A stretch of 64,000 nucleotides of DNA from Cycas panzhihuaensis (Eukaryota > Cycadophyta), in contig CM041465.1 of NCBI GenBank assembly GCA_023213395.1, forward strand, positions 189,789,741 to 189,853,740, read 5' to 3'. Under the pieces are notes generated by a model that had not been told where the DNA came from, did no database searches, and was given only the letters and a program-made list of their open reading frames with translations. The position numbers were made by a program, and so were the translations under genes. Below are positions 1 to 13,200 of this stretch, in pieces; position 1 is the stretch's first letter, and each line of letters starts with the position of its first letter.

Positions 1-36
1 ACTAGATAGTTGCTTGGTCCTTACACAGCAGGACTC

Positions 37-283
37 TGTTATGAACCTCCTTAAGCAAAAAGCTTTAATTAATTAATTAAATATTAGGTGCTATTGAACA
101 GGTACAACCTTCCATGAAAGGGGCTTAATGTGCATATAAAATTGGGCACAAATTGTATGGACATCATCATTTTTTATCTTATCAATCAATCTTTGGTCTA
201 TTGACTATAACTTGCTCCAGCATTCTGGTGTGCTCTCTTGCTCAATTCAGTTTGTCTTCAAGTTACGAACTGGGTTTGTAACA
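37..283 (+). repeat. 5' LTR of Z
   Basis: A 247-bp LTR bounded by TG and CA that matches 3546-3792 along its length with few substitutions. It is immediately followed by the PBS. Confidence 0.93.
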
Positions 284-285
284 AG

Positions 286-297
286 TGGTATCAAAGC
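286..297 (+). promoter_or_regulatory. Primer binding site of Z (initiator tRNA-Met type)
   Basis: TGGTATCAAAGC, two bases after the LTR. It differs by one base from the plant initiator-Met PBS TGGTATCAGAGC. Confidence 0.85.
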
Positions 298-1693
298 ACC
301 GTTCCTACTCTGTGGGTTTCCAATTAGTGAACTAGTGAAATAGTAGCCATTGTGACAAAAGAGAGGGCTATCCAGCCATTATCCATATAAGTCCACTTAC
401 AGTTTGCTATCTTTTCATTGGAGTGCTCTGTTAAGTTGATTTTCCATTCAAATCTATATAAATTTCTATCTATTTAATCTTAGATTGGTCTTGTCGCTGG
501 TTATAACCGCTAAAAATCTCATTTTTGTCACTATCTTTCCACCGTTTTGCCACTAATCTAAAATTTCTCGTTGCTGAATTTCTTGTTGCTACATTTATCG
601 TTGTCATTTTCGTGTCTCCGCTTCATTATCATGCTGATTTGCTTGTGTAACTGCTCCATTTTCGCATCTTTCATTACTGCGTTCCCGCCTTAAGGCGTCT
701 TATGCCCTATTTTCTGCGTCTTCCGTACCTGTGTTTCCCATTCGCTGCGTCTTCCATACCTGCATCTTCCATACCTGCGCTTCATTTTCGCATCTATGTT
801 CCCGTGTTCCTGCGTCTACGTCTTTGCCTATCTGCATCCCTGCGTCCTGCATCCTGCATACACTATTTTTGTCTCTGTTTCCCTGTATCTGCCTATGTCC
901 CTGTCTCTGCGTTGTGTCCTTTGCATCCTTATATCTGCGTTATCTTTTCATATCCACGTTACATTTTTATATCCGCGTTATCTATATATTTTCAGTGCAT
1001 TACATTTTCATATTAATCGTATTACACATTCTTATATAAATCATTAATCGCTTTATAATAGCGTGTACTTCATAGTAATCATAGTTCTTATTCTTTATAT
1101 TAATCATTAATCTCTTTATCATAGTGTTTTATAGTTAATCATAAAAGGTATATTTCATAAATCATATTTCATATTTTTATATTTTATATATATTAATCAT
1201 TAATCATTTTTTATCATAGTGTTTTAGTAGTCTTATTTTAATCATAATATTATTAATATTATATATTTTATATAATATAAATTAGATAATTGTTTAATAC
1301 CATTGTATTATACGTTGATGTCATTTATAATAATTTAAATTATATCTTTTCTCAAGATTTTTGTCATCCCAAATCATTACAATATTCGACAATATTTCAA
1401 TTATACAAATTCGTCTAAGTCATCCCACTTCATTCAATTGGTATCTCTCAAATATTAATTAATTGACTAATTCTATCTTCTATATACGAGTGCGACCAAC
1501 TTGAGATACTTCAAGGGGTGTCAAGCGTAGAACGAAATATTATATTGAGATATTAAAGTGTTAGTTAAGTTTTTACATCAATAAAACAAGAAGGTTAATA
1601 GGAGAAGCATACACTTGCAGTAGCACTCTAAACATGACCGTCAAACAGTGGAATCGTATTTATACGATTGTTAAAATAATAAATACTGAAGAT
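298..1693 (+). other. Untranslated leader of Z, with pyrimidine-rich degenerate repeats
   Basis: No supportable gene. About 600-1000 is C/T-rich and built of loosely repeated units around TGCGTCTTCC and TACCTGCATC. Open frames across it encode only low-complexity Ser/Cys/Leu-rich peptide and are not credible. From 1000 to 1400 it is AT-rich with repeated TTAATCATTAATC segments. A leader over 1 kb is long for an element with 247-bp LTRs. Confidence 0.6.
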
Positions 1694-2417
1694 ATGGCAG
1701 ACGATACTATTTAAAAAGATATCATTGAACTGATCACTCAAGCAGTCCACGAAGCAGACCAGACATCAAATGCTCTATTAAATCATACATTACACCAGAT
1801 ATTGGATAAATTGACAATCATAGCGGCGAAGGGGAAGGAAGATATGATCGTTCCTGATTCTGAGGATGAAGCAATGAGTTGACAATCTCATATCAGAAAT
1901 CAGACTGTTAAAAAATATTCCAGTCCTCAGATAGCTCCCATTAATACTGAAAATGAAGCTATCAGAAAATACCTTAATGAGTATCACAATTTGACCCCTG
2001 AAGAACAGAAGATAGTGGATTTTCAAGTATATTTCAATTGTTTACAAAATATCCAAACACAGGAAAAGAAAAAATTGGAAAAAATAACTATACAACGTTT
2101 TAATATGGAGAAAAAATCGCATGAGCCAAGAGTATGGATCCAACAAATGGAAAACTATTTTCACTTAATGGAGATTGAGTCAGCAGAGCAAGTTTCATTA
2201 GCCATCCTGCATATGGATGGGATAGCATGCGAATGGTGGCAATTTCTCGAACGAACCTCTTTTCGAGATCAACTACCAACCTGGAAAGAATTCGTGCGTT
2301 TATTCATTGAGTGATTTGAAACGGTATCTAATCGCGATTATTATTGTGAGTTACGAAAATTAAAGCAAACTGGTTCTGTGGAAGAATACAAAAAAGGCAT
2401 TCACAAGGCTAAGCTAT
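1694..2417 (+). pseudogene. Z gag, N-terminal part (broken)
   Basis: Capsid-like portion of a Ty3/gypsy gag. The frame can be followed from an ATG at 1694, which is in frame with the conserved segment starting about 1991. Stops interrupt it near 1712 (TAA), 1878 (TGA) and 2312 (TGA), and a frameshift in an A-rich run near 2390 moves the frame into the downstream ORF. The recognisable retrotransposon-gag segment is about 2110-2410: a Trp-Ile-Gln-Gln-Met-Glu stretch, then Trp-Trp and a Leu-Arg-Lys-Leu-Lys-Gln segment. It would form the particle shell. The breaks mean this copy makes no normal Gag. Confidence 0.75.
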
Positions 2418-3563
2418 GTGTTAGAAGATATACCAACTAATCGACTTATTCAGTTATATATAGATGGTCTGATAATAGAGATCCAAGCTGACGTTAAAAT
2501 TCAAGACCCAAAGGACCTTAACAAGGCAATACAGTTAGCCAAAATACATGAAGATAAACATAATATCTTACGTAAAATGGGCACAAATCTCCCTAGTCGA
2601 CATGATCTTTTACCAAGTGTTCAACATAGACACGTATCAGTCATCCCGAATCGAACCACTAAACCAATCATTCAAAAAACAAAAACCGAGCAAGAAGAGT
2701 TAAGAAGAAAAAACCTATGCTTCAGGTGTGAGGAAAAATGGGAACCTAGGCATAGATGCCAAAAGAACCAGTTATATACAATCAGACTACTGCCAGATGA
2801 TAATATTGATGAAGAAGAACAAGGATTAGAAAATAATCAAGGAAGTTATTATAATACAGAACATCAAGAAAACTACAGTAATTTCGAGGTTGACCATACA
2901 CAAATGTCACTATCATTTATGAACAGTTTTAATCAATCAAATACCCTAAAGCTACAAGGATCTATCAAAAATCAAGTTGTAATAATCTTGATAGATTCAG
3001 GGAGCACACATAATTTTATTGATCGGAACTGTGCACAACAATTAAGGTTATTTCCATTAAGGACTCCTCGTTTCCAGGTCACTGTTGGAGGAAGACAGGT
3101 AATCTCTGGTCAAGGTGTAATGAAGAACCTTAACCTCACGCTAAATGAAGTCAGTATTATAGAAGATTTCTATGTCGTCGATGTTGGAGGTGTAGATATG
3201 GTACTGGGTAGTCAATGGCTCAGTACACTCGGAAGCTTTGAAATGAATATTAATGAACAATTTATACGATTTAAAAAAGACGGAAGAATTATCTCGTTAT
3301 CAGGAAAACGATTGAATAAAACTAAAGCCCTACCACACAAGGATCAAAGTGAAGAAGTCAAGAAACAACCACCAGCATTTCAAAAACACAGTCAAGGTTT
3401 TCAACCAGAAGAATTTTCTAATAGATATCTGCAACATCCGTCTAATCGCCTAATGGATTCTACTACAATGAATGATAACGTATGTTTAAAGGACTGCAAT
3501 CGTTCGACTATGTTTCGTGGGCAAAACATCTCAAGATGGAGGACTTGTTATGAACCTCCTTAA
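2418..3563 (+). CDS. Z gag C-terminus with CCHC knuckle, plus aspartic protease
   Basis: A 381-residue open stretch, intact for a Ty3 element this old. A CCHC zinc knuckle of the form C-x2-C-x4-H-x4-C lies at residues 101-114 (2718-2759); it is the nucleic-acid-binding part of Gag. A retroviral-type aspartic protease follows, with its active-site Asp-Ser-Gly-Ser at residues 193-196 (2994-3005) inside a hydrophobic run, and a later Gly-x-Asp-Met-Val-Leu-Gly near residue 265. After about residue 300 similarity ends. The frame stops inside the 3' LTR with no reverse transcriptase. As it lacks the gag N-terminus in frame, it is a remnant rather than a complete gene. Confidence 0.8.
   Translation: MLEDIPTNRLIQLYIDGLIIEIQADVKIQDPKDLNKAIQLAKIHEDKHNILRKMGTNLPSRHDLLPSVQHRHVSVIPNRTTKPIIQKTKTEQEELRRKNLCFRCEEKWEPRHRCQKNQLYTIRLLPDDNIDEEEQGLENNQGSYYNTEHQENYSNFEVDHTQMSLSFMNSFNQSNTLKLQGSIKNQVVIILIDSGSTHNFIDRNCAQQLRLFPLRTPRFQVTVGGRQVISGQGVMKNLNLTLNEVSIIEDFYVVDVGGVDMVLGSQWLSTLGSFEMNINEQFIRFKKDGRIISLSGKRLNKTKALPHKDQSEEVKKQPPAFQKHSQGFQPEEFSNRYLQHPSNRLMDSTTMNDNVCLKDCNRSTMFRGQNISRWRTCYEPP
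3533..3543 (+). promoter_or_regulatory. Polypurine tract of Z
   Basis: A short purine-rich run (AAGATGGAGGA) directly before the 3' LTR, where plus-strand DNA synthesis is primed. Confidence 0.6.
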
Positions 3564-3792
3564 GCAAAAAGCTTTAATTAATTGATTAAATATTAGGTGC
3601 TATTGAACAGGTACAACCTTCCATGAAAGGGGCTTAATGTGCATATAAAATTGGGCACAAATTGTATGGACATCATCATTTTTTATCTTATCAATCAATC
3701 TTTGGTCTATTGACTATAACTTGCTCCAGCATTCTGGTGTGCTCTCTTGCTCAATTCAGTTTGTCTTCAAGTTATGAACTGGGTTCGTAACA
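3546..3792 (+). repeat. 3' LTR of Z
   Basis: 247 bp, paired with 37-283. The target duplication GACTC follows at 3793-3797. Confidence 0.93.
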
Positions 3793-6010
<2,218 letters not shown>

Positions 6011-6015
6011 TAAGC

Positions 6016-6032
6016 GGGGGGGGGGGGGGGGG
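6016..6032. repeat. Homopolymer run of 17 G
   Basis: Seventeen consecutive G, six bases after the AT tract, at the edge of A's coding region. Confidence 0.95.
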
Positions 6033-6214
6033 CTTCATTGACCAGCACCTTTGGAAAGGGGTTTGGTTTCCTTGTCAACATACGGAGTGACCCCAAGTCC
6101 AAACAAGTAACCCCAAGTCTAAATAAGTGTCATGCCCCTAATGTGGAGGCATGGTGAAACATTTGGAGGGTAGTGAAGGAAAAGTATCCCTTCTACTCCA
6201 GTGTAGAGGGGATC

Positions 6215-7345
6215 ACACACATAATTTCTTGAGGAATTTGTCATTTATGGCTTTGTCAAATTTGAGTTCCTCCAAAGTTGTTATCCTATAAGTGCCATTA
6301 TTGAGGTTTTTAAGAATGATGAAGGGACCTACCCATTTAAGACTAAATTTAGATAGCCAATCATAAAGGTATTCGAGCTTGAGGACTTGGTCCCCAAGAT
6401 TTAGAGGACAAGGACATAGACATTTATCATACGTCCTTCATACCCTGGCCTTGGAGGCAAGGTTTGCTTGGTATGCTACCAAGCATTTCTTGTCTAAGGC
6501 TGCAAGATCTAGGAGGCGATCCTGGCAACATGACTTCTCATCGATAACGGCTCAAAGAGAGACCCGTAAGGAGGGGATCTCAAGTTCTAGGGGGAGGACC
6601 ACTTTAGTCCCATACACTAGGGAGAAGGTGTCATCCCCATTGCAGTGCAAATCGAGGTTCGATAAGCCCATAAGGTGGAAAGCAAATAAAAATACTAATC
6701 CCTTTAGGATTGGGCCACCGTCTTCTTTAAAATATTTGTGAGGGTCTTGTTAAATGATTTAATTTAGCCATTGGCCTGGGGCTAGTAAGGACATGAGGTC
6801 TTGTGAGCTATTTTAAATTTCTCACAATTTCATCCATCTCTTTGTTACAAAAAAGAGTGCCATTATCTATGATTAGGACATCTAGGACCCCAAACTAAAA
6901 GATAATATACTAATAAATGAAAGTAGTAATTGTCTGACTAGTAGTAGATGATAATTGAACTGCTTCAACCCATTTGGTAAAGTACTATGTCATGATAAGA
7001 ATGAATTTATACTACGATAATAAAGGAGGAGTGATGGCTTCAATAAGGTCCAATCCCCATTGGGAGAAGGGCCATGAAGAGAAAATAGAGTGAATGGCCT
7101 CAAAAGGCAAATGGTTGATGTTAGAATGCTCTTGGAACTTACAACAATGCTACACATAAGCATGGGCATTCTTGAAGAGCGATGGCCAGTAAAAGCCCAT
7201 GTGAAGGATCCTTTGGGCCATGGATTGTCCCCCAAAATGACCTCTACAAATGCCATTATGGAACTCACGGAGGATTTGGTTTGCTTCGTTAGGGTTGATG
7301 TAATAGAGGAGAATTCCATCAAAGGATCTCTTATATAACACCTCC
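6215..7345 (-). pseudogene. Element A integrase (degenerate)
   Basis: Minus-strand Ty3/gypsy integrase matching B 28723-29860. The N-terminal His-His-Cys-Cys zinc region is readable at 7150-7341 (Ile-Leu-Arg-Glu-Phe-His-Asn-Gly, then Gly-Gly-Gln-Ser-Met-Ala-Gln-Arg-Ile-Leu). The core is at about 6740-7010, and the C-terminal DNA-binding part at 6215-6700. The product would insert element cDNA into the genome. Stops and frameshifts fragment it, so no functional protein is expected. Between 6033 and 6214 there is only short non-coding sequence containing two copies of a CCCCAAGTCNAAA motif. Confidence 0.75.
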
Positions 7346-8800
7346 TCTATAAGGTATTACTGGGCAGTGGCCTTAACGCATGACCTTACTTTGTCACTAG
7401 TATTAAGAGGCTATTACTGCTAGATTAGATATTGCACAATATCCCCATACCATTCACTATCATCTATTAGATCGAGTGATGAGTCCTGGAGGACTAGGAT
7501 GGGGTCGTTAGGTAAGGAATCATTAACTAGAAGATTTGAGAGGTTAAGGATGAGGGTGTCAGCTAGTTGCTTAAGAACCACCATTCCTTTCTTTGATTTT
7601 CTATTAACAATTTTGTGGTCGTACTCTTGGAGGAGGATGGCCCATTTGCCTGTCCTCCTATTTAAGTTAGATCAGGTTAGGAGATATCTTAATAGATTAG
7701 ATTGGATAATCATGTAAGGGGCATTCCCTAGAAGGTAATGCCTAAATTTCTTAGCTACATGAACTAAGGTTAGGCATTCCTTCTTAGTGGGAGGGTAATT
7801 CAGCTATATTACTACTAAAGTGTATTTAATAAAGTAGATAGCTCACTCAGTTCCAGAGTCATCCTCTTGGGCTAGCATGGTACCCAAGGACTCACTAGTT
7901 GAGGAGGTGTATAAGATGAAGGGATGGTCAAAGAGAGGAGGCACCAGCATAGGAGTGAATACCAAAGCTTGTTTGAGCTCCTAGAAGGTCTCTTGGGCTT
8001 TGGGGGTCCAAACAAATGGTGCTCCCTTCTTCAACATGTTTGTCAATGGCTTGGCATTTATGGCAAAGTTTAGCAAGAAATACCTAAGAAAACATAATCT
8101 CCCTAAGAATGACTTGATATATTATTGGGTTCTCAAGTGAGGCATGTGAATGATAGCTTTCACCTTATCGGGGTGAATCTAGATTCCTTATTTAGAGATA
8201 AGATAACCGAGGAGTTTGCCAATCATCACTGCAAAGACATATTTGACTAGGTTTAAGCTAATATGGTACTTGTGGCATCTTGTAAATATGACATGAAGGT
8301 CTACAAGATGGTCAGTCCTCTTTGTGGGAGAGGCCCATCATTTCATCCATGAAAACCTCAAGGGTTTTGTTTATGAGGTCATGGGAAATAAACTACAACA
8401 TCCTTTATTAAGTGACACCTACATTTTTTAGTCTAAAAGACATGGCTTTTTAAGTAAATGTGCCCCACAGGATAAAAGTTATCTTGTGGTGGTCTTTAGG
8501 GGGTATTTAAATCTGGTTATACCCTAAAAATCATCCATTAAAGACATGACTTCAAAACCTACTACTGAATCAATAATTTGATTGATAAACATCAAGGGAA
8601 AATTATCTTTGGGATAAGCATTGTTGATATCTCAAAATTCAACACAAATCCTTATCATTCCATTCTTTTTTGCGATAGGAATGATGTTGGATACCCATTT
8701 GGGAAAGTCAATAGACGTGATTAGCCCCATGTTTAGGGGCTTCTCCACTTCCATATTTTATTGTAATAGAAAGCTTAGGGTGGATGGGTAAAGAGGGCAT
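7346..8800 (-). pseudogene. Element A reverse transcriptase and RNase H (degenerate)
   Basis: Read on the minus strand, 8560-8740 gives the conserved RT segment (Pro-Lys-Trp-Val-Ser-Asn-Ile-Ile-Pro, then Arg-Ile-Cys-Val). The catalytic box at 8342-8353 reads Phe-Met-Asp-Glu, where B has Phe-Met-Asp-Asp. A connecting segment and RNase H follow at about 7400-8050. Several in-frame stops are present. Loss of the second catalytic Asp alone should inactivate polymerisation. Confidence 0.75.
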
Positions 8801-9661
8801 TGCTTTTACCACATGGGGTAGGCACCCATAATGGTTGTCAGGTTGTGAGTGATGATAGAGGGGGTATATCCCCTTTATGTCAGAATAGTCCTATATGAAT
8901 ATGTCATGGAACTCTTAGAAAAGGAGGGCATGTTCCTCCATTTCCTCAAATGTACACTCTTCTCCAACATTTATGAGCTTATCAAGGGCAAGGATGATAT
9001 CCTTTATCACCCCCATGCACATGGCATTCCCCTCCTCAAAGTGGAGGGGGGCTTGGTTAATTAAAGGAAGAGAAGGAGTGTCGGGTCATTTTGGGTTAGC
9101 CAAAGGCGCCCTAGGGCTATACACTTTCAAAAACCAAGCTTGTTATGTCTAGAAGGAAGATTGGGCATGGAGCCTATTAGATGCTCTGACAAAGCCTCAT
9201 CATTCTCAAAGCAATCTATACCATGTATAGTCTTGTTTAAAGGGAATGCAAAATGAGGTGAAGGGGTAGTGATGGGCCCATAATGGTTGACGTACCATTC
9301 TACATAGTTTGGGGACTCCTTAGAAAAGTTAGAAGATATCCTCCTATATCATGGGATAGGAGGTTCCTCATCCTTATTATCCACTGAGGATGATAAGACT
9401 TCTGGAGTAGATGAAGATGAAGAAGAGTGAGAGCTTACACATGTGGCAAGAGTGATTATGTGTGATTCCTAGAATGTACTAGGAGTGCTATGCTCCTCTA
9501 GAGATGTCCTAGGTTGAGGCTTAGGACTGGAAGGGTGATAAGGTGAGTACCCCCTATGGATGTTGAGGAGAGATATGAGATGAGGAAGTTCTTCATCCTA
9601 ATCATTAGACTCATGGTTGCTTAAGATGGCAAGGTACCCATAACTTCCAACACCAATACGG
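8801..9661 (-). other. Element A protease-RT linker region
   Basis: Corresponds to B 31321-32268, an acidic low-conservation linker between protease and RT. Short shared blocks are visible, such as the segment around 9630 (AGGTACCCATAACTTCC). No intact frame. Confidence 0.5.
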
Positions 9662-10276
9662 TGTTAGATAATACGACAACAATGTTTTGGAGGCTAAAAT
9701 TTTGATAAGTTGGTAGTGTGGTTTCCCCTCTAAACTTCTGCGGGGGGTTCTAAGGGGGGCGAGATCCCCCCTTGGCTGGGCATGCATGGGGGGCGATAGC
9801 CCCTAATCCGAAAAGCTAGCACTAAAAAGCATACTAAATTGTAAAGAGAATCAGGGTCATTCACTCAAAATATCCTAGATTCTATGGTCAAGATTTGTGC
9901 CTTGTATGACTCTCTCATGTAGCCCAATTTAGGGTGTTTTTTCATTATGTTTGATGTATTAGATGTACTGTGAGGAGATGGGGTGGCTGGTTGTTGTTGT
10001 TGTTAGCATTCTACTATAGATTTTATATATTTCTCCATTCTTTGATAATAAAGATCGATACCTTTCTGGTATGGATGTTTCCCTAGCACACTATTAGGGT
10101 TTTACCACGTTATATTAGGTGTATATGTTATGCTTAGCTTTCTTATTCATTTTGTTATATTATCTCTAGTTTAAGAACTTACATGTTAGATTTTAGTTTT
10201 GATTCCTGTAATTAGTTGCAAAATAGTTTAGATCTTGGTGGCGATTTCAAGTTATTAGGACCTTGTCTTCTCAACA
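9662..10276 (+). repeat. Solo LTR of the D/E copia family, inside A
   Basis: A 615-bp copy of the D/E LTR, starting TGTTAGATAA and ending CTCAACA, with the internal GC-rich hairpin and AATAAAG near 10049. Flanks are TACGG (9657-9661) and TAGGG (10277-10281), a 5-bp duplication with one mismatch. No internal sequence or PBS follows, so it is a solo LTR, presumably from LTR-LTR recombination. Confidence 0.88.
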
Positions 10277-10860
10277 TAGGGGCTAAGTGAATTAGATTTG
10301 AGGAGGAAGGAAGGGGTCCTTCCTCTAATCTAGAAGCACTAGGGATAACAATTGAACAGGTGGTGGAATGGGCAGACATATCCTTGTTTCCCTTTATTGG
10401 GTTACGAGCCACCTAATAAGATTGATGTGATAATCGGGTAGGAGGGGGTTCCAAAGAAACAACTTTCATTCACCCCTTGTAGATGAATTTGATTTTCCCC
10501 CAATGATATGAATATATAGCTCCCATTTGATTGAGGCATAGGTGTCCCAACAAGAGGTTGTAGTCCACATCTATATCAAGGACTACTATTTTGGTGAGAA
10601 TAGTCTTTTCCTCAAGGGTAAGGGGGATAGAAATCTATCCTATGGGCATCTTTTTCCTCCCATCATAGCCTTAGCAATGCCATGGGACTGGCTCAAGAGT
10701 TATTATACCCAACTTTTGTATTATACGTAATGGCATAGCATTGATTGAAGAACCATTATCTACAACTATTCTTCTAAGAGTGCACTTGAGAGTGTTAATG
10801 GAAATAATAAAGGGGTAGTGCCATTGATGCTCCCTTTCATTTCCTATCTAGAGGTTTTTG
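10277..10860 (-). pseudogene. Element A aspartic protease (degenerate)
   Basis: On the minus strand the segment around 10718-10790 reads Val-Val-Asp-Asn-Gly-Ser-Ser, the active-site box found in B at 32587-32598. Downstream protease sequence continues towards 10510. Stops interrupt the frame, and the solo LTR lies just beyond its C-terminal side. Confidence 0.65.
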
Positions 10861-12500
10861 AAATCGAGAGCAATAAGGGGTTCCCAGTTTGAGGTAGCAC
10901 CCAAAGCATAGATGGGAGCATTAGCTTGACCTAAAGCCTCAAGAAGGAGAGCATGTTGCTTAGGGAAACTCCATAAGACATACATCACAGACATCCTGAT
11001 AGTCATAGTATGGAGCTCATCACCTATCGAGAAGGACTTCCCCTTCTCAGTAGGTTGGGGAAGTGCCCTTTGAAATTCATAATGACCTGAGTGGATGGGA
11101 ATCGTCTTGGGAAGTGTAGAATTTTAGAAGGTGGATTGTCTACAGAAAAGTTTTATTGGAAAGAGGAGGCCCTAACTGCCACTTTGGCTACTTGAGATCC
11201 TATGATTGGGCATAAGGGAGTGGTCTCAAGTGTCTAGATAACTCTCTTCTGCTTGTTTTAGGGTTGAGAGGATGAAGAAGTTTAAGGATGGGAACTAAGA
11301 GGGGAGGACAAGTTCCTTGTCCCCTTTCCCTTCGTTGGCATAGAAGAGGGGCTAAGGGATCATCCCATATTCCTATTTCCTTTATTTTGGGTATGTTAGT
11401 CCTATTCCCCATGTTTGGGGAAAGGGTCCCAATGGACAAATTGGTCTAAGTTGGATTTAGATGCCCATCTAGGGGAAGAATCATGAGATGAGGCAAGTTT
11501 TAGGTGTTGCACCCAACACTACAAATCCTCATGAAAGCACTTACCGTGGATGGAGCACCACTTCTTTTCTATAGAAGGATTGGTCTTCCTGGCTTAAGAA
11601 GAGTGGGTGTTTCTATTTTTAAGTGGTACAGCTTGGGATGCCTAGTGGACAAGCCTATGAGAATCTAAAGGTGCTTAGGAGGGTTAGATCTTTAACTCCT
11701 TCGTCATACGCTTGAATAAGTATATGGCAAAAGTCAAAGGATCCAAGGTCATTTCTATTGCATGGAAAGAGGGCCCTAGAAGTTGCTGGGGTCATTAGTC
11801 CTAAGTCAACTAAGGGGTAGCCCTTAGTTAAGCTAGAGGGTCGAAAAAAGAGGAAGGAGGAGGCGAGTATGGATACCCAGGTCCTCCTTAAGGAGTTTAA
11901 GCATGAGGAAGATATGGGTTCCCACCTACTTGGTGGGAAGGAGTCACCCCTACTTGAGGGAAGGCTAGGTAGGAGGGGAATGGGTGAGAAGGGCCTATTC
12001 CACCTTGAGGGTATGCCCCTTATTGAGAGGGGATATGAGAAAAATTATCTTAAGGAGGAAAGATTCCTCCTTGGGAAGGCATAATGTATGAGGTAGAATA
12101 CAAAGATGAAGGAAGTGGATGTGAGATGGGATTTTACCCATATGGTCCACCCGTAGGAGGTGCAACCCCATATCGGTGAAGTAAATCTACCCAATAAACT
12201 AGAAGGGGGTTTACCTTTCCATGCTCCCATGGCTGGGACGTGTATCCTGGGAATATGTAGAGGGAAGGTTCCTTTGGTTGAGGATGAGGATGTATGGGGA
12301 CAAATCCTATATGGTCTAGGGATTGAGGGCACAAAAGTCCCCTAGATCATATGAGAGGCACCTACACCACAGTTAGTTAGGGTATGGTCACTTGGCTTGG
12401 AAGGGGTATACTTAAGCCAATTTGGGATGTGAGAATATCCTAAAAAGTCCCTTTGAGCATGGAGCAGGTGTAACAAAGTAGAAATGAGCAGAGTGGATTA
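10861..12500 (-). pseudogene. Element A gag (degenerate)
   Basis: Two parts can be matched to B. A knuckle-like Cys-Ser-Ile-His-Gly-Lys-Cys-Phe-His segment is at about 11515-11570. A proline/glycine-rich N-terminal part is at 12045-12332, with the Pro-Tyr-Gly-Val-Ala-Pro-type segment. The capsid-core portion present in B (about 33640-34310) could not be found between them, so an internal deletion of roughly 600 bp is likely. No functional Gag is expected. Confidence 0.55.
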
Positions 12501-13176
12501 TATCATAACTATAGTTATGGGTTAAGACAAAACGAGAGGCATGAAAGTAAGAGAGGAAGGTGCTATACTACGCAAGATGTCTTCCAACCACTTTGGAGTT
12601 GGTTGGGTACTCACGACTCTAAAGAACTGATGTAGTACCTCCACTACATCCATGGGAGGGGTTATCACTTGCTAATATGAGGTAGAGGGCTCCTCATGTG
12701 AGGCAAAACCCATAGGTTGATCACCATAGGCACTCTCACTAGGTTTGTAGTACTCCATATAGGTGGATGCACCAACATCATATGTGGGGAATTGGTGGAA
12801 ATTTTGGTGCTCTTGATTGCCTAGATATAAGATAGGGTCGTTGCCCTCTTGGGCAAGGCCCTGGAAGGAGGTTAAGGTTTGTGTTTATGTTTTAAAAAAT
12901 AAGCATGATATGCCCACTTTGATAAATATCCCTCCATAGCTGATTTAGAATCAGATAAGTAAATGAGGGAATATGGAGACTCTTTGGAAATGGGAGGGAG
13001 ACCTCGTAAGTGATGAGAGAACTTTCACATTCATGTCCCACCTAGAACTATGGAAGAGATGAGGATGAATGCAACAATAGAGAAGTTGGGGATTGCCCAA
13101 CAAACCTATAAGGTACAAAAAGAAAGGAGGAGGCTAACATGAATACGAAAGGAGGTATGGTTCTCCCTTACTAGCA
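12501..13176 (-). other. Element A 5' leader
   Basis: Non-coding sequence between the gag start and the PBS, weakly similar to B 34915-35520. Nothing else is recognised in it. Confidence 0.5.
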
Positions 13177-13196
13177 GTTCCCCAATATAGTCGCTA
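13177..13196 (-). promoter_or_regulatory. Primer binding site of A
   Basis: Matches B's PBS at 35521-35540 with two differences. Read on the minus strand it begins near GCGACTATATTGGGGAAC. The type is unlike the initiator-Met PBS of the other families here; tRNA-Arg is a possible primer but I could not confirm it. Confidence 0.6.
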
Positions 13197-13200
13197 TGGG

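Larger units (their letters stand above)
37..3792 (+). mobile_element. Element Z: gag-protease-only Ty3/gypsy retrotransposon
   Basis: A structurally complete 3,756-bp insertion. It has two 247-bp LTRs (37-283 and 3546-3792) starting TGTTA and ending TAACA, an initiator-Met PBS and a purine-rich tract before the 3' LTR. Perfect 5-bp target duplications GACTC lie at 32-36 and 3793-3797. The interior encodes only gag and an aspartic protease; reverse transcriptase, RNase H and integrase are absent between the protease and the 3' LTR. It is therefore non-autonomous or a deletion derivative. The CCHC knuckle and short LTRs resemble chromovirus-like Ty3 elements, which is an inference. The host site is the 3' region of element A. 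Confidence 0.9.

Noticed and set aside
702-1047. Three overlapping Ser/Cys-rich ORFs of about 100 residues
   Set aside because: They overlap in different frames of a pyrimidine-rich repeat inside the leader of Z.
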